From Azadirachta indica (Eukaryota > Streptophyta > Magnoliopsida > Sapindales > Meliaceae): a DNA stretch of 64,000 nt. The position numbers and the translations under genes were made by a program. The DNA is taken from NCBI GenBank assembly GCA_022749755.1, contig CM040453.1, positions 10,983,368-11,047,367 of the forward strand, read 5' to 3'. The notes under the pieces are model-generated. The model had not been told where the DNA came from, made no database searches, and saw nothing but the letters and a program-made list of their open reading frames with translations. This document shows, piece after piece, positions 11,973 through 23,960 of the stretch (position 1 is its first letter; each line of letters opens with the position of its first letter).

Positions 11973-13330
11973 TGTTGTGTGATTTACTAACACAAGTGCA
12001 TGTTATCGCTAATAAATAGTATATGATAAGTGAAGTATCGTTTTCATAAGGAATGTTAATCTAATAAGTACTGAAGGTGATTAATCTTAAATTTATTTGA
12101 AGAAACAATTATAAATTGAAAGAGAATGTAAAATCAACTAAAAATTTAACAAACCAACAACTAAATAGAAAATTCAATGAATGTGATGTCTAGGACTAAT
12201 GATTCAATCCTATTTACTCACATCTATTTCTTCAAGTTGTACTATTATGATTAATAATTCATATTGTTATTAAAATTACTCTATCCTATTCAACAGTCTC
12301 TCTTGAGAGTAGTTAAACTATTTCGCTTTTATTCATTTACTATATCTCTATACAAATGCTAATTAAAAGGAAATGCGATACGATTAATAGTAATTACTAA
12401 TGACATTACATAAACCATATTAATACACGTCTGTTTAATATGTCAATTATGATATTTGTTACATAATTTAAACGTGATAAATACTTCTTAGTATTTATCT
12501 GTCCATAGTTCAATTAATTAATGGCCAATTAATTAAAAACATTAAAATCATGACAAATACACAATATGATATTAGTAATCAAGAATAGTATAATTGTAGA
12601 AAATAAATGCTTTCAATTGATTAAACCATTGCCCCAAATACTAGATTTAGCCAATCATGAAAAAGAGTTCAGACTAGACATCAAGATTCAATAATTGATA
12701 ACATAGTTCCAATAATCACAATATTGTTCAACTCAAGGCAAAATAAATCAAGGGAAGAGATAAAACTAGGAATTAAGAGCCTTCATCTTCAAGATTCCAT
12801 GTTTCCATCCATCCTCTTCTCTAATTTCAATTCTCTTTCTCTCTCTAGATTTCTCACTATCCCTCTCTCTTTTCTTCTCAATTAGGAAATCCCTCTTTCC
12901 AATAGTGGTTGAGTTGGCTCAACCTTCCAAAACATAAAAACCAATTTCAAACCTGAATTAGGCCATCAAAGCATGATCTTATGGCTTAAATTTCATCCAA
13001 AAATCGTCATCTTAGAGTCTAAGTGATGCGGGGGCTCCTGAACAGCATGGGGTTGCAAGGCTGACAAAAAGGATGGTGCGGCTATGCACTGCCATGGTTG
13101 CTACTTGGGGGCAGGATATATGGCATGGGTGTACCATGCATAGTTGCCCTACTTTGAAAATGTTGCAAATTGGCACTTGAATGCTTGCACTTTGGTACAT
13201 GAAAATCTTGCGTTTTGATTTGATTCCTTCTCTAGACTTCTTTGTCATTTTTTTTTAGCCGAATTCAATTTCAATGACCTTTTTCTAACATTCCTACGCA
13301 AGGTCACTCAAATTCATCAAATTAACATTG
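11973..13330 (-). repeat. 3' LTR of Athila, main part
   Basis: Direct repeat of the right LTR from 28015 on; both begin TGTTGT(A/G)TGATTTACTAA on the plus strand. This part plus 18674-18758 gives about 1.44 kb, equal to the 1.42 kb right LTR. The interruption is the hAT insertion. Confidence 0.88.
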
Positions 13331-13359
13331 GTAATTTTCCCCATAGGGGCCCAAAATTT

Positions 13360-13390
13360 GGGGTCGGGGGGTGGGGTGGGGTGGGGGAGG
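13360..13390 (+). other. G-rich tract, predicted G-quadruplex
   Basis: Five runs of four or more G in about 30 bases near the left end of the hAT, in an otherwise very AT-rich window. This satisfies the usual four-run quadruplex pattern. Confidence 0.6.
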
Positions 13391-13529
13391 TTGTGTGCAA
13401 TTTAAGGAAAAGGGATAAGGACAAAAACCCATCCCGGTTTTGAAACTAGGCTAAGGATAGGGATATAACTCCTAACCCGCCCCGGCCTGTTTCCCCATTG
13501 ATTGAAGCCCAAATGTTCAATTTTTTTTT

Positions 13530-13670
13530 ATTTCTTTTTAAATCAATTAGCCCAAACCAATTATTTTTCTTTTCAAATAGATTAGCCCAAACTAATTTTT
13601 TTCTTTTCCAATCAACTAGCCCAGACCAATTTTTTCTTTTCAAATCAATTAACTTAAACCCTTTTTTTTT
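13530..13670. repeat. Left sub-terminal tandem repeat of the hAT
   Basis: About four degenerate units of roughly 35 bp with the order TTTCTTTTCAAAT, CAATTAGCCCAAACCAATT. The AGCCCA motif is the reverse complement of the motif repeated at the right end (18350-18500). Confidence 0.65.
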
Positions 13671-14714
13671 CAAATAATAATTACTTTCTTTGAGTTAAAA
13701 ATAAAAAAATATTAATTAAAACAAAAGGAATCCTAATCGAACAAACACAGCCCCATAGACTTAGTTTACACAACCCCACTATTCTACCAAGGAGAAACAA
13801 TGTCCTAAATCTACTAATGAGTATGTTTTTAATTGATTTCAACTTCTGTTGTTTCTATAAATTTGGCTTGTGATTTGATTTTAAATTTTTTGTATGTAAT
13901 CTAGGTTCTCACTACTAGATCTGTATCTTTATCATGTTAAAATTGTGAATCACTAAATTAATCTCTCCTAAGCAATTTTTGTGTCAATTTTGGTTAATGG
14001 GAAATGGGTCTTCAAGGGGGAGGTTGGGAGGATTCGTTTTGGGTGATAAATACAAATAGAGACAAACAAGTGTTCCAGTTATCTAATTGTTTGTTACTAG
14101 CCGCATTTTATGGTTGGTTTCAATAGCTTAATTGTAACTTGCAAGAGACAAAGAGATGTGTTTTGAATAAAATTTAATATATAAAAGCCAAAATCTTTTA
14201 ATAGATTTTAATGATAATGATGTTGTGGTCCTGTGATTAGGAAAGCATTTTTAATGTGTTGGTCCCCAATTGTCTTTAAAACAAACTTTTCACTGAAAGG
14301 TAGCACTTTGTGTAAGTGTGTAATAAGGTAATACTAAAATATAATAGTACAAAATATAACTTGGTCTTGTCCTCCACTTGCTTGTCAAATTGCCCTAAAA
14401 ACCTTAATATTCTAGTATTCTTATGCTTAATTTTTCTTTTGAATCTAATGTTCTTTGCTCATTGATCGAATTAATTTAGTACGTACAAGAAGCTTCCAAA
14501 AATCATAATTCAATATTTTATTAATAGTTGAGGAATTTATAGTTATAATATAATATAGATACATATCTCAATGAATTTAGCTTAGTTGTATAGCATAAAA
14601 TCAATAAATTTTGAATTATGTATGCATATATCATTGGGAGCTGGAAATTGTATTATTATATTATTTACCCTTTAAAAATTATTAGTGGTTTTAGCCTTTC
14701 AGGTTATAAATTGT

Positions 14715-14990
14715 ATGTATATGTTGCTGCTGTTTTGTTGCTGTTTTGCAGCAAGAAACATTGCTCTTTTTCTGCAAAACCAGCAACAAATATGTTGTTG
14801 TTTATGCTGTTCTCTAGCCAAGAAACAGCAGCTAATTTACTGCTGCTTGTTTGTTTTCTGCAGTAACAAATAGCCGGTTTTGTTGCAGAACAGTAAACAA
14901 ACAGCAGCAAATTTCCTGTTGTTTCTGCTGTTTTGCTGCCAAGAAATAGCAACCTATTATTTTTTGCTTCAAAACAGCAAAGAAAAATAC
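14715..14990. repeat. CTG/CAG-rich palindromic stretch upstream of the hAT transposase
   Basis: Dense alternation of TGCTGTTTTG and its complement CAAAACAGCA, with GCAGCAAATTTCCTG and similar words. The words occur on both strands, so long open frames on each strand are by-products of the repeat. It lies in the leader of the transposase gene. Confidence 0.7.
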
Positions 14991-15068
14991 CATTTTTTAA
15001 CTTTTGTTTCACTATTTTGATTTTGCTTGTGTTGTATTTAAATTTTGCCTCCATTTTTTTTATAGGAA

Positions 15069-17383
15069 ATGACATCAAGTGAAGATCCTCGATTAATAGA
15101 TATTGTAAGTGATGATTTAGTAGATGATGATAATTCTGCAAAAGATAAAAGAAGATTAAGGTCCACTGTGTGGGAACATTTTGATAGAATTGAAAGTGAT
15201 GGGCTTAGAAAAGCGGTATGAAAGTATTGTAAAAGTGAGTTGGTAGTATGAAGTACAGATGGTACAAGACATTTGCATGATCACATGAAGACATGTATCA
15301 TGATTCATGTGAAAGCAAAAGGAAATAACTAGCTATTTAAAGAAGTTGAAGGTGGTGAAGGATGAAGAAGGAACTGCAAAAGTAGACATTTTTAAGTTTG
15401 ATTCTATTGTAACTAGGGAAATGATAGCTAAATTGATCATTATGCATGAATATCCTCTTAGTTGTGTAGACAACAAGTATTTTAGAAAGACGTTAGAATC
15501 TCTTAATCTTATGTTTAATTGTGTGTCATGTAATACAATTAAAAGTGATGTCATGGAGATGTACCAATTGGAGAGGGCTAAAGTATTAAGTACTTTTGAG
15601 CGAAGTAAGATTTGAATATCTATCATGAAGGATATGTGGATATATGGATCATAAACAATGGGATATAGGGCAATTACTGGACACTTTATTAATGATTCTT
15701 GGGTTTTGCATGGGAAAATCTTAAGATAATTATTTTTCTATATATAAATGGACAAATTTTAATTTATTTAGTTATTTTTCATTATGCTAATCACTAAAAG
15801 GTTCTTTTTTATGATTTTTTGTGTCTAGGTTCATGTGTGTCAAACGTCCACACACCGACAAGGCATTGTGTCATGCATTATTTAATGCCTTAGTGGATCT
15901 TAATGTGGATTGAAAGGTATCTACTATAACTGTTGAGAATTGTTCTAGTAATGACCTTATGATTGTATTTTTGTTGGAGAAGTTTGATAAGAATGATTTA
16001 ATCATAAACGGGTGAGATTATTCCATATTCGTTGTACTGCCCATATCTTAAATTTAATTGTTAAGAATAGTTTGTCTATTATTGGTAGTATAATTATTTA
16101 AATTCGTGATAGTGTTTCATATTGGAGAACAACAGCTAAAAGAAGGGAACAATTTGATGAAGTTGCTTGTAGGATGAATATTATATGTACTAAGGAGTTG
16201 GTACTTAATTGTATAGCTAAGTGAAACTTCACCTATTTGGTGATTTCTGTTGCCCTAGAATATAAAGCTGTGTTTGGTAGATTGAAGTTGCTTGAGACAA
16301 TTTATAGAAATTTTCCAAGTAAGGAAGAATAAGAATTGGCTCAAATATTGGCAAACAATTTGAAGTCATTTTATGATGTCACATAGATATTTTTGGGTAC
16401 AAAATACCCAACTCTAATTTATTTTTTGTGCATATTTGTGAGATTAGATTGTCATTGGATTAATGGCTTGAATCTTCCTACAAGGAGATTAGGAAAATGG
16501 CACATGTCATGATAGATAAATTTAAAAAATATTAGAAGGATGTTCATGGGATTTTAGTGGTGGCCACCATGATAGATCCAAGATATAAGATGAAATTGAT
16601 TGAGTACTATTTTCCTATAATATATGTGATGATTCACCATTTCATATTGAGAGACTTCGTAATCTTTGTTTTGATTTTATTAAAGATTATGAATTGAGAT
16701 TTAAATTACATGAAGGTTCTTCTATTTCTAATGTTAGTAATACCTCACATTCTATCTCTCATTCTTTGGTGTCTTCTATTGAGAGATAAGCTGTACACAA
16801 GTTAGGATTAAGAAATTTTATAGATTTTGATGTGACTGAGCATAAAAAGACTGAGTTCCAATCATACTTAGATGATAGGATATTGGCTGACTTTGATGGT
16901 TTTGATATTTTGAGTTGGTGGAAGTTAAATCAGTTTAAATATCCTTTGTTTTCTAAGACTGCTAGAGATATATTGGTAGTCCCAGTATCCACAGTTGTTC
17001 TGGAGTCTGCTTTTAGTGTGGGTAGTAGAGTTATGAGCCCACATTGCAATAGACTTCATCCTTATACGGTTGAGGCTTTAATGTGCACTCAAAGTTGGTT
17101 ACGTACAAATATAAATATTTTACATTACAATTTTTGGTCTATTTTTTTAATTCATAAGTTCTTTTCTATTTATTTATTTATTTTTTGAAATAGATCAAAA
17201 GCCTATTTTAACTTCCATTGAAGATGCCACAAGCACATTTATGCAAAGAGATGTTGAAGATTCTCATGAGGTAAAAATTATTGATAATAGTTAAATTTCA
17301 AAACTGATATTTGATATGAATTATATATATTTTTTTATGTATTTCTTTTCACTTTGTTTTTATAGGTTGATGAAACAAGTTGA
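15069..17383 (+). pseudogene. hAT transposase pseudogene (BED finger, RNase H-like, hAT dimerisation domain)
   Basis: The start ATG follows a pyrimidine tract ending in TATAG, an apparent acceptor of a leader intron. Domains in order: an acidic N-terminus; a BED zinc finger at about 15160-15300 (STVWEHFDR, then KYCK, then HLHDHMKTC) in which the first zinc Cys of the expected CKYC has become TGA; the catalytic RNase H-like body at about 15350-16750, with several stops; and the hAT C-terminal dimerisation domain at about 16850-17100 (DILSWWKLN, FPLFSKTARDIL-like, ESAFSVGSRV). The latter domain is the longest open piece. Introns are likely at about 17105-17200 and 17271-17365, with a short last exon ending VDETS. 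Stops throughout make it inactive. It resembles the plant RICESLEEPER-type transposases. Confidence 0.85.
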
Positions 17384-18152
17384 AGGATTTATGTTTACCT
17401 AAATGGAGAGTTAAAGTTGTTGAATTTTTTGTGATTTGTATTGATTGTATTTTCTTCTATTGCTTTATCTCTTGATGGCATGAACTAAGAATACTTCTGT
17501 TTAATATATCAATTTGTAATCTGTACTCAAAACATTATGGCTTATTGATATCAATTAGTAATGGATAAGTTAGGATTAATTTCTTATAGCTGCCTAATGT
17601 AAGAGAAATTAAATGGAGATGAATGCATTATTATGTAGAAATATCCATTAATTTATTTGTAAATAAAAAGTTAATAACTTCATTTTCTCACTTAGGACAG
17701 CTTGGGTTTCCTTAATTATTGGTTTCATTAATTGCTTGATATGAAGATTGGTTGCTGCTTGACTTGTTTTTCTGGCTTGCTGGTTTCTTGTTAGCATATT
17801 GGTTGCTATTTTGGAATGCTGCACATTTTATTGTTTTCCTACTACTACTGCTGGGTTCTGTAAACCTGGCAAGATGGCTGGTTGCTGATTGATTTGTTGC
17901 TTTCATGGCTTGCTGATTTACTACTTCTAGGTTATGTTATGTTTGCTACTATACTTAAAGGTAGACACTAGGTTCTTCAATTTTATTTGGATTGCAAATT
18001 TGGCTTCCTTTTATTTTTTAATTCTTTAATTTCACGTTTAAAACTTGATTCTTCAAGCCTAAGCCTTATTAGGGTTTATCCTTTTTTGTATAATTTTAGT
18101 CTTTGTTAATATATCTGCTCTAAGCTTTGCTTGGAGATTAATTAACAAAAAA

Positions 18153-18480
18153 ACTTGTCGGCCGTTTTCTTTAATGTTTTAAATGAAATTGAGCCAGTTA
18201 AATGGGTTTTGTTCAATGTTTTGAAAAGTTAATAACTTGTAGGCCATTTTCTTTAACGTTTTCAAATGAAATTGGACCAATGAAATGGTTTTGTTTAACA
18301 TTTTGAAAGTTAATAACTTGCAGGCCATTTTCTTTAATGTTTTCAAATGAAATTGGGCTAGTCAAATGGGTTTTGTTTAATGTTTTGAAAGTTAATAACT
18401 TTTAGGCCATTTTCTTTAATGTTTTGAAATTAATTTGCGCTAGTCAAATAGGTTCAAAGCTGTAACATTTTGTTTAATGT
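18153..18480. repeat. Right sub-terminal 81-82 bp tandem repeat of the hAT
   Basis: Four units starting at 18153, 18234, 18316 and 18398. Each reads roughly ACTTG(T/C)AGGCC, TTTTCTTTAATG, TTTCAAATGAAATTG, then CAAATGGGTTTTGTT. Spacing is 81, 82 and 82 bases. No coding role seen. Confidence 0.85.
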
Positions 18481-18673
18481 TTTGAAGTCAAAATTGGGCT
18501 AGTGAAATGGGGTCAAATGGGGCCGAGGATCCTCGGCCTGTCCTTGTCCCAATCGGGGGTATCCCAGGCCCACCCCTGGTTTGTCTAAACTGAGGATAGG
18601 TTGAGGATGGGAATTTACGAGTCAACCGAGGACTGGGCCAGGGAATAAGGTCCCTAGGCCGTTGCCGTCCCAA

Positions 18674-18758
18674 CATTAAATATTAATAAAGCTTTGAGAT
18701 TTACAAAACAATTCGAGTCTGAAAGTGATTGATAAGCGCATATTCTACGCACTTATTA
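18674..18758 (-). repeat. 3' LTR of Athila, remainder after the hAT
   Basis: Matches 29347-29433 of the intact LTR (GATTTACAAAACAATTCGAG on both). On the minus strand it begins TAATAAG where the intact LTR has TGATAAG, a G to A change in the terminal dinucleotide. Confidence 0.85.
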
Positions 18759-20299
18759 AATACCCTTAAACTTGAATATTTGCTTGTCCTCAAACAAATC
18801 AAACCAAAAAACAAAAAGAGATCACTAAATAAAGGAGTTTAAGCAATAATACACATACTTGAGATAAAATAAACTTATAAGCATACTCTTAGTCAAAGCA
18901 TAATCAAGCCTCATAGATTAAACACCACACTTAAATTAAGGAAAACTTCAAAATGCTATCATTTTGTCTAGAAGTTCAACTTGAACATCAAATACTATTT
19001 TATTCAAAGATTCCTTTTGTAAGTGTTGTAAGTGTGAATTGGTTTTCATACTTAATCGTCCTTTGATTTGGATAAGTTTATGCAAACAAATAAGCTCAAG
19101 TTGACTTCTTAGGGAGTTCCATAGGCTTGATTTTCATGTCACTCTCAAATAATATAGTAGGAAATCACATCAAGGATCCTTAGGACTTAATTAAGCTTGT
19201 AATGTTAGGCTAAGTTCAAGGTAGGAAATTTAGATTTTTAAGCGAGGTTTAAGCACCCTAAACCCAGCAACCATCCTAGAACTTTATCTTTAACCCTTTG
19301 ATTCCTCCCCATATTCAACACATCTTTATAACTTTCTATCTCTATTCACCCATCTCTTTACAAATCAAAATTGCTTTTATGTACAGAGGATATAAATACC
19401 CCAAACTTACTTATTTACATTTCTTTTTTTGAGCAACTCAACGTCACTTTACCTTTTGACACCAGTTCTCTATGCTTACCTAGGTATGAGTCCCAGTTAC
19501 TCAGTAAAAGTTTAGTTTAATCCCTCATGTTCTGCCCATCCTCCTTTAACTAGATAGATTAGAATGGTTAGAAATTTTAGGGTGCTAAACAAAAGGTATT
19601 GAACTTTATTTTTAGGCTAACTGTTATATGGGTGACAACAAAAGAAAAGTAAATTTAGGCTCAAAGGAGGTGAACTAAGGATTGATTAATTCTAAGTTGG
19701 ATTGAAAAGCTCAAATGCACCAAAAATGGCCTTATTCATTTCCTAATGAAGTATTCCCTAGGATTTTGCCTCAAGTGACAATAAAATAAGTTCTAGAATT
19801 TAATAAAACCTAACAAGCTTACTTAGTTTGTATAAACCTTCTCTAAAGTTCCAAACAATCAAGTATTTGTGACTAAGTGCTCGAAATTCTTGAGGAATCA
19901 TCAAGTAAAATAAATTTGTCAATAACTCAAACATACGAAGTAAGACAAAATTTATCATTTTCCACAATTTAAGCATTCTCAATCAAAGTTATATTATTTG
20001 CTTTTCATTTAATTTGACAAAAGCACGCTCAAACAAAAATATGTTCAACTTAAAAGAAGAGGGGGTTTTCTAATGCAAGCTTTTACAGAGACAAAGAACA
20101 AAAAAGCTTTAAGGAAAAAAAGACAAAACTAATAGCCATGCATAAACAAAAACTACTAAATACATGAAAATTAAGCAATCAAATGGAAAATTTTGTGTAT
20201 GAGTAGTGGCTTTAACAATGCACTCGACATAATATTTCCTTAATAAAATTCCCTCCCCTAAACTTCAAGTAAACATTGTCCTCAATACTTAACCATAGA
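18759..20299 (-). other. Athila 3' non-coding region with polypurine tract
   Basis: On the minus strand the sequence next to the LTR reads AAGTTTAAGGGTATT, the place and wording of an Athila polypurine tract, preceded by GAGGACAAGCAA. The rest of the 1.5 kb has no open frame of note. Long non-coding stretches between ORF3 and the 3' LTR are normal in Athila elements. Confidence 0.7.
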
Positions 20300-21592
20300 T
20301 ACATGCAAAGGAAAAAGAAAAAGAGTCATACCTAGGTGATAAGATGTAAAAATCTCGCCTCTCATTGTTCATTGTCACTCTCAGCTCCTTGTGGGGGCAA
20401 AAATTGTGAAAGTGGCGGAAGCTTTGAGTTGGGGTACAAGCTTTGTAAATATGACACAAAAGTTTATAGCACTTCACTTGGTAATGATTCATCCTTGTTT
20501 GCTCTTGTTGGATTTCATGAATTTCGTGCCCTTGCTAGATGATTCGTTGATGCATATCTGCGAGCATCGATTAAGTGGAATCTTCGTGAAATGATATGGA
20601 AGGACTAGCTTTGTCATTTTGGTTGAAACATGAGGACATTGCTAAGCCTTAATAGGGATTTTCCGTACGCTATTTTTTCGCTTCATATGTTAGCTGATAC
20701 TCTGCTGAAATAGAATCAAACGAACCCTTCCAAAGATAAGGCAAGGGTCGGCAATGTAATAGAATTTGTCTTTCTTGGTCTGCAATAAACCGTAAGCCGA
20801 ATTGAATAGATGAACCATCTTCTCAAGAGGTGAACTTGAAAATGACATAGCTGTCAATTGGAGAATCTAGATCCATTTTATACTCTATTTTATCAACCTT
20901 TACCTCTACTTTTAAACATATAACAATGATAAGGCAAGTGTCAAGGGGTTTTCCAAGGGTAACTTTCACATGTCAATTGGAATGCCCACACAAATATAAT
21001 AAAGCAAGGTAGCTCGCTTTACCGTAACCTCGTTCTGATGAGAAATGGCCATGAGGTTTGAGCACATGAATTTGTACCATGCCTTGACATATCTGTTGAG
21101 TGTATTTTCTGGAAAGGTAAGAGCTTTTTGATGTTTGTTGTGGCCTTTCGACCCTTGATTACTCAAAACGCACAATTTTTCAATAATCATCGTGTTGTTC
21201 TCTTCATCACTCATAAATGCATCATATAAGTCGTCCTCATCATCAGTGGGTAGACCATAATGTGCATTAATGGCCTTTAAACTGAAGGAGATCATTTTTC
21301 TTTGAACAAACACTTGATCATTTTCTCGATTCACCGAAGTATTAGCATAAAACTCTCTCATTATAGTTACCACTGCTTGATTTAGAAAGTGGGTGAGGAT
21401 TTCCCAATTTCGTGCCCAAATGAACTCTAAAATTTTCCCATCTCCCAAATTTCGATTTTAAAGCCCGTTCCGTCATAATTTTCTTTCGATCTTCCTCGAA
21501 TTTAGCAAATTTCTTCTTCGCTTCAATTGAAATGAATCTCTAACTATCAAAATGCGATGAAGCTTATAAGTATTACTCTTCCTTGGTGCCAT
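20300..21592 (-). pseudogene. Athila ORF3 (env-position protein) remnant
   Basis: Starts on the minus strand at ATG GCA CCA AGG AAG (MAPRK), typical of Athila ORF3, then shifts frame within about 60 bases. The longest open piece, 20966-21448, contains REFYANTSVNRENDQVFVQ, KAINAHYGLPTDDEDD and RATLLYYICVGIPIDM. These correspond to the conserved putative plant transposon protein domain found in this position. The function of that protein is not known. An env role has been proposed for Athila on position only, and no signal peptide or membrane segment is seen here. Confidence 0.8.
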
Positions 21593-22900
21593 TTTCACTC
21601 AATTTTTCTTTCCAAAAAATCACCAAACACTTGGAATACATACTTTCTTCTCCACTCATTTTCCTCACACAAACAACTTTTAATACCTTCCTTGTACTCC
21701 TAATATACTTCCCAAGTGTTTCCCAATGTTTGAACTTAAGATTTCTTTTGCTTAAATATTTTGTCAAACACTTTGTGTGCAACTTTTATAACTCACCCAA
21801 TGTCAACTTCAAACCTTTCTCTTTCACTCTAACTATCCACCAAATGATTCCAAGCATTTCTATTACATTCTTCATTTAATAATTCCCATAAAATATCCAA
21901 CCAAAATCACCACGCTCTACCACTTTAAGCTCTCTCCAAAATACAAATCTCCACAAATTATTCAATTCAAGTTCAAACAATAATAAAAGAGTTGCACAAT
22001 AGTTAGAACATACTTGAAATTGTTGTTGAAATTCAAGATTGAAGATCATTCCCAAATACTTGCTTGGGCAATGAATTGTTTTGAATGAGAATTTAATAAC
22101 AATATGGTAAGAAGAATTTTATGAAGATTGAGGATTATGTTCAAAAAGTGATGGAGGATAGGAATATGTTTGAATGTGTGTTTGTGTATTTGGAAAAATA
22201 AAAATGCATGAGCAAATAGGAAGAGAAAAACAATATAAAGCAAATGGCCAACCGGGGGGGAAGGGTGTTTTAAAGGGGCTACGGGTGCACCATGGCTACT
22301 GTCTTGCACGCCTTTTTTCCTTGCTGTATCATGTGAGCACTTGCTCTGATCACACAAGCGCATCACGCATTCTGGTTGCAGAAGGGCTAAAGCAACAGCT
22401 TTTACGTAGCCATGCCAACTTTGCCTTTGGCTTTCGAAAATACCGAGCCAAGGCAATAACCTTGGTGTTGGCATGCACTATCATGGTGCGACCTCGCCAA
22501 GGCTTCTGCCTTGGACAAGTTGTTTGAAAACATTCACACCTAAACTCCTGAGTCTTGACCTTGATCTTTAAAATAGTTCCACTTGAAATTCCATACACGA
22601 ATTTAACAATTAAAAACTAAAACACAACATAATAAATTTCAAGAATTCAATTAAAATAAAATGAAGGGATAGAAAACTTGGGTTCTTTCTAAGAAGTATT
22701 AAATTTAATGTCTCCAGTCGAATCATGTGGTTCCATACAAAAAAAAAAATCAAACACTATTTATGGTGATAGTGGTCTTGCATTGCTAAAATTAATTCTC
22801 CGCATAATGCTTCAACCATTGTCTGTTTACCTTGAATCTTCCTTTTGTTTCATGATAGACTTTGACTGCACTATAAGAAAATACGCAAACTACTATGAAA
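21593..22900 (-). other. Athila spacer between integrase and ORF3
   Basis: Mostly AT-rich. It includes a more GC-rich stretch at about 22250-22540 in which open frames overlap on both strands. None resembles a known protein and the frames are not supported, so the stretch is read as element leader or spacer. Confidence 0.5.
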
Positions 22901-23960
22901 GGACCAGACTATTAGGAGTGTAACTTTTTGGGAAAAAGTCAAGGATAAGAATTGTACAATAAAACTTTTTGACCAACCACAAATTCACACCTCAAAATGT
23001 GCTTGTCATGATACTTTTTATAGATTCGTGCATTCTCATACGCTTTATTTTTAAACTCGTCCATTTCATTCAATTGCAACAAACTCTTTTCTCTAGCAGC
23101 CTTTATGTAAAAATTCAAAATCTTCATAGCCCAATATGCCTTGTGTTCAAGCTCTACTGAAAGATGACAAGTTTTTCCAAAAACTAACTTTTACAAGGGC
23201 ATTCCGATGAAGGTTTTGAATGCCATGCGAAAAGTCCATAAAACATCGTCCAATTTTTTTTGACCAATATTTCCTTAAATTGCTAACGATCTTCTCAAGA
23301 ATTCTCTTCAACTCTCTATTTGAAATCTTCACTTAACACTTGTTTAAGGGTGATAAGCGATAGCTACCCAATGAGTGACACCATATTTCCCTAACAACGC
23401 TTCAAATTGAAGATTATAAAAATCCTTACCGCCATCACTAATAATCACTCGAGGTGTGCTAAATCGGGTGAAAATATACTTGTGTAAGAAGTTTGAAACA
23501 AATCTAGCATCATTTGTATGACAAGTCTATCATTTATACCTATTTTGAGACATAGTCCGCAGCTACCAAAATGTATTGGTTTGAGAAAGAAAATAGAAAA
23601 GGACTCATGAAGTCTATACCTCAGATGTCACATAACTTTACTTCAAGAAATGTTATTTAATAACAGTTTTTTTTCGAGAAATATTTTCGGTCCTTTGACA
23701 TTGGTCATAAATAGCAACGAATGTATGAGAATCTTTAAATAAAGTGGGCCAAAAAAAAATCAGATTGCAGTATTTTGGCTGTTGTCTTCTTCGTTCCACT
23801 CAAATGCCCTTTGTATTCTAATGAGTGATAGTGCTTCAAAATACTCACCATCTCCTCTTTCAAAATATATCGCCTAATTATTTGGCCTAAACATTACTTA
23901 AAAGAAAAAGGATCCTCCCAATAATAATGCTTGACCTTAGAAAAGAACTTCTTATTTTGT
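22900..23960 (-). pseudogene. Athila integrase remnant
   Basis: Minus strand. The zinc-binding region is near 23770-23880 (HYHSLEYKGHLSGTKKT, AKILQS), followed by the catalytic core with WGIDF replaced by *GIDFMSPF near 23600. The C-terminal part at 22939-23127 reads LLQLNEMDEFKNKAYENAR and KYHDKHI, a conserved Athila integrase ending. Multiple stops and frameshifts separate the parts. Confidence 0.8.

Larger units (their letters stand above)
13330..18673 (+). mobile_element. hAT DNA transposon inserted in the Athila LTR
   Basis: About 5.3 kb with no counterpart in the intact right LTR, whose sequence resumes at ATATTAATAAA after the insertion. It encodes a BED-finger hAT transposase on the plus strand. 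The ends are unusually GC-rich for the window and carry sub-terminal motifs in opposite orientation: TAGCCCA(A/G)AC three times at 13548-13625, and GGGCTAGT or close variants at 18356, 18437 and 18496. Such clusters are where hAT transposases usually bind. The right end reads inward GGGACGGCAACGG. AACATT occurs at both junctions, but an exact 8 bp duplication could not be fixed, so the borders are good to about 15 bases. Confidence 0.85.

Noticed and set aside
13336..13343. An exact 8 bp target duplication for the hAT
   Set aside because: Several alignments of the junctions are possible (shared AACATT) and none gives a perfect 8 bp match, so none is claimed.
14618..15141. Three overlapping open frames rich in Cys, Leu and Gln
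   Set aside because: They come from the CTG/CAG palindromic repeat, which is open on both strands by composition.
20300..21592. Calling Athila ORF3 a true envelope gene
   Set aside because: No signal peptide, membrane segment or cleavage site is visible; only its position suggests env.
22046..22598. Overlapping open frames on both strands in a GC-richer part of the Athila element
   Set aside because: No recognisable domain, and they lie in the known spacer between integrase and ORF3; probably chance frames.
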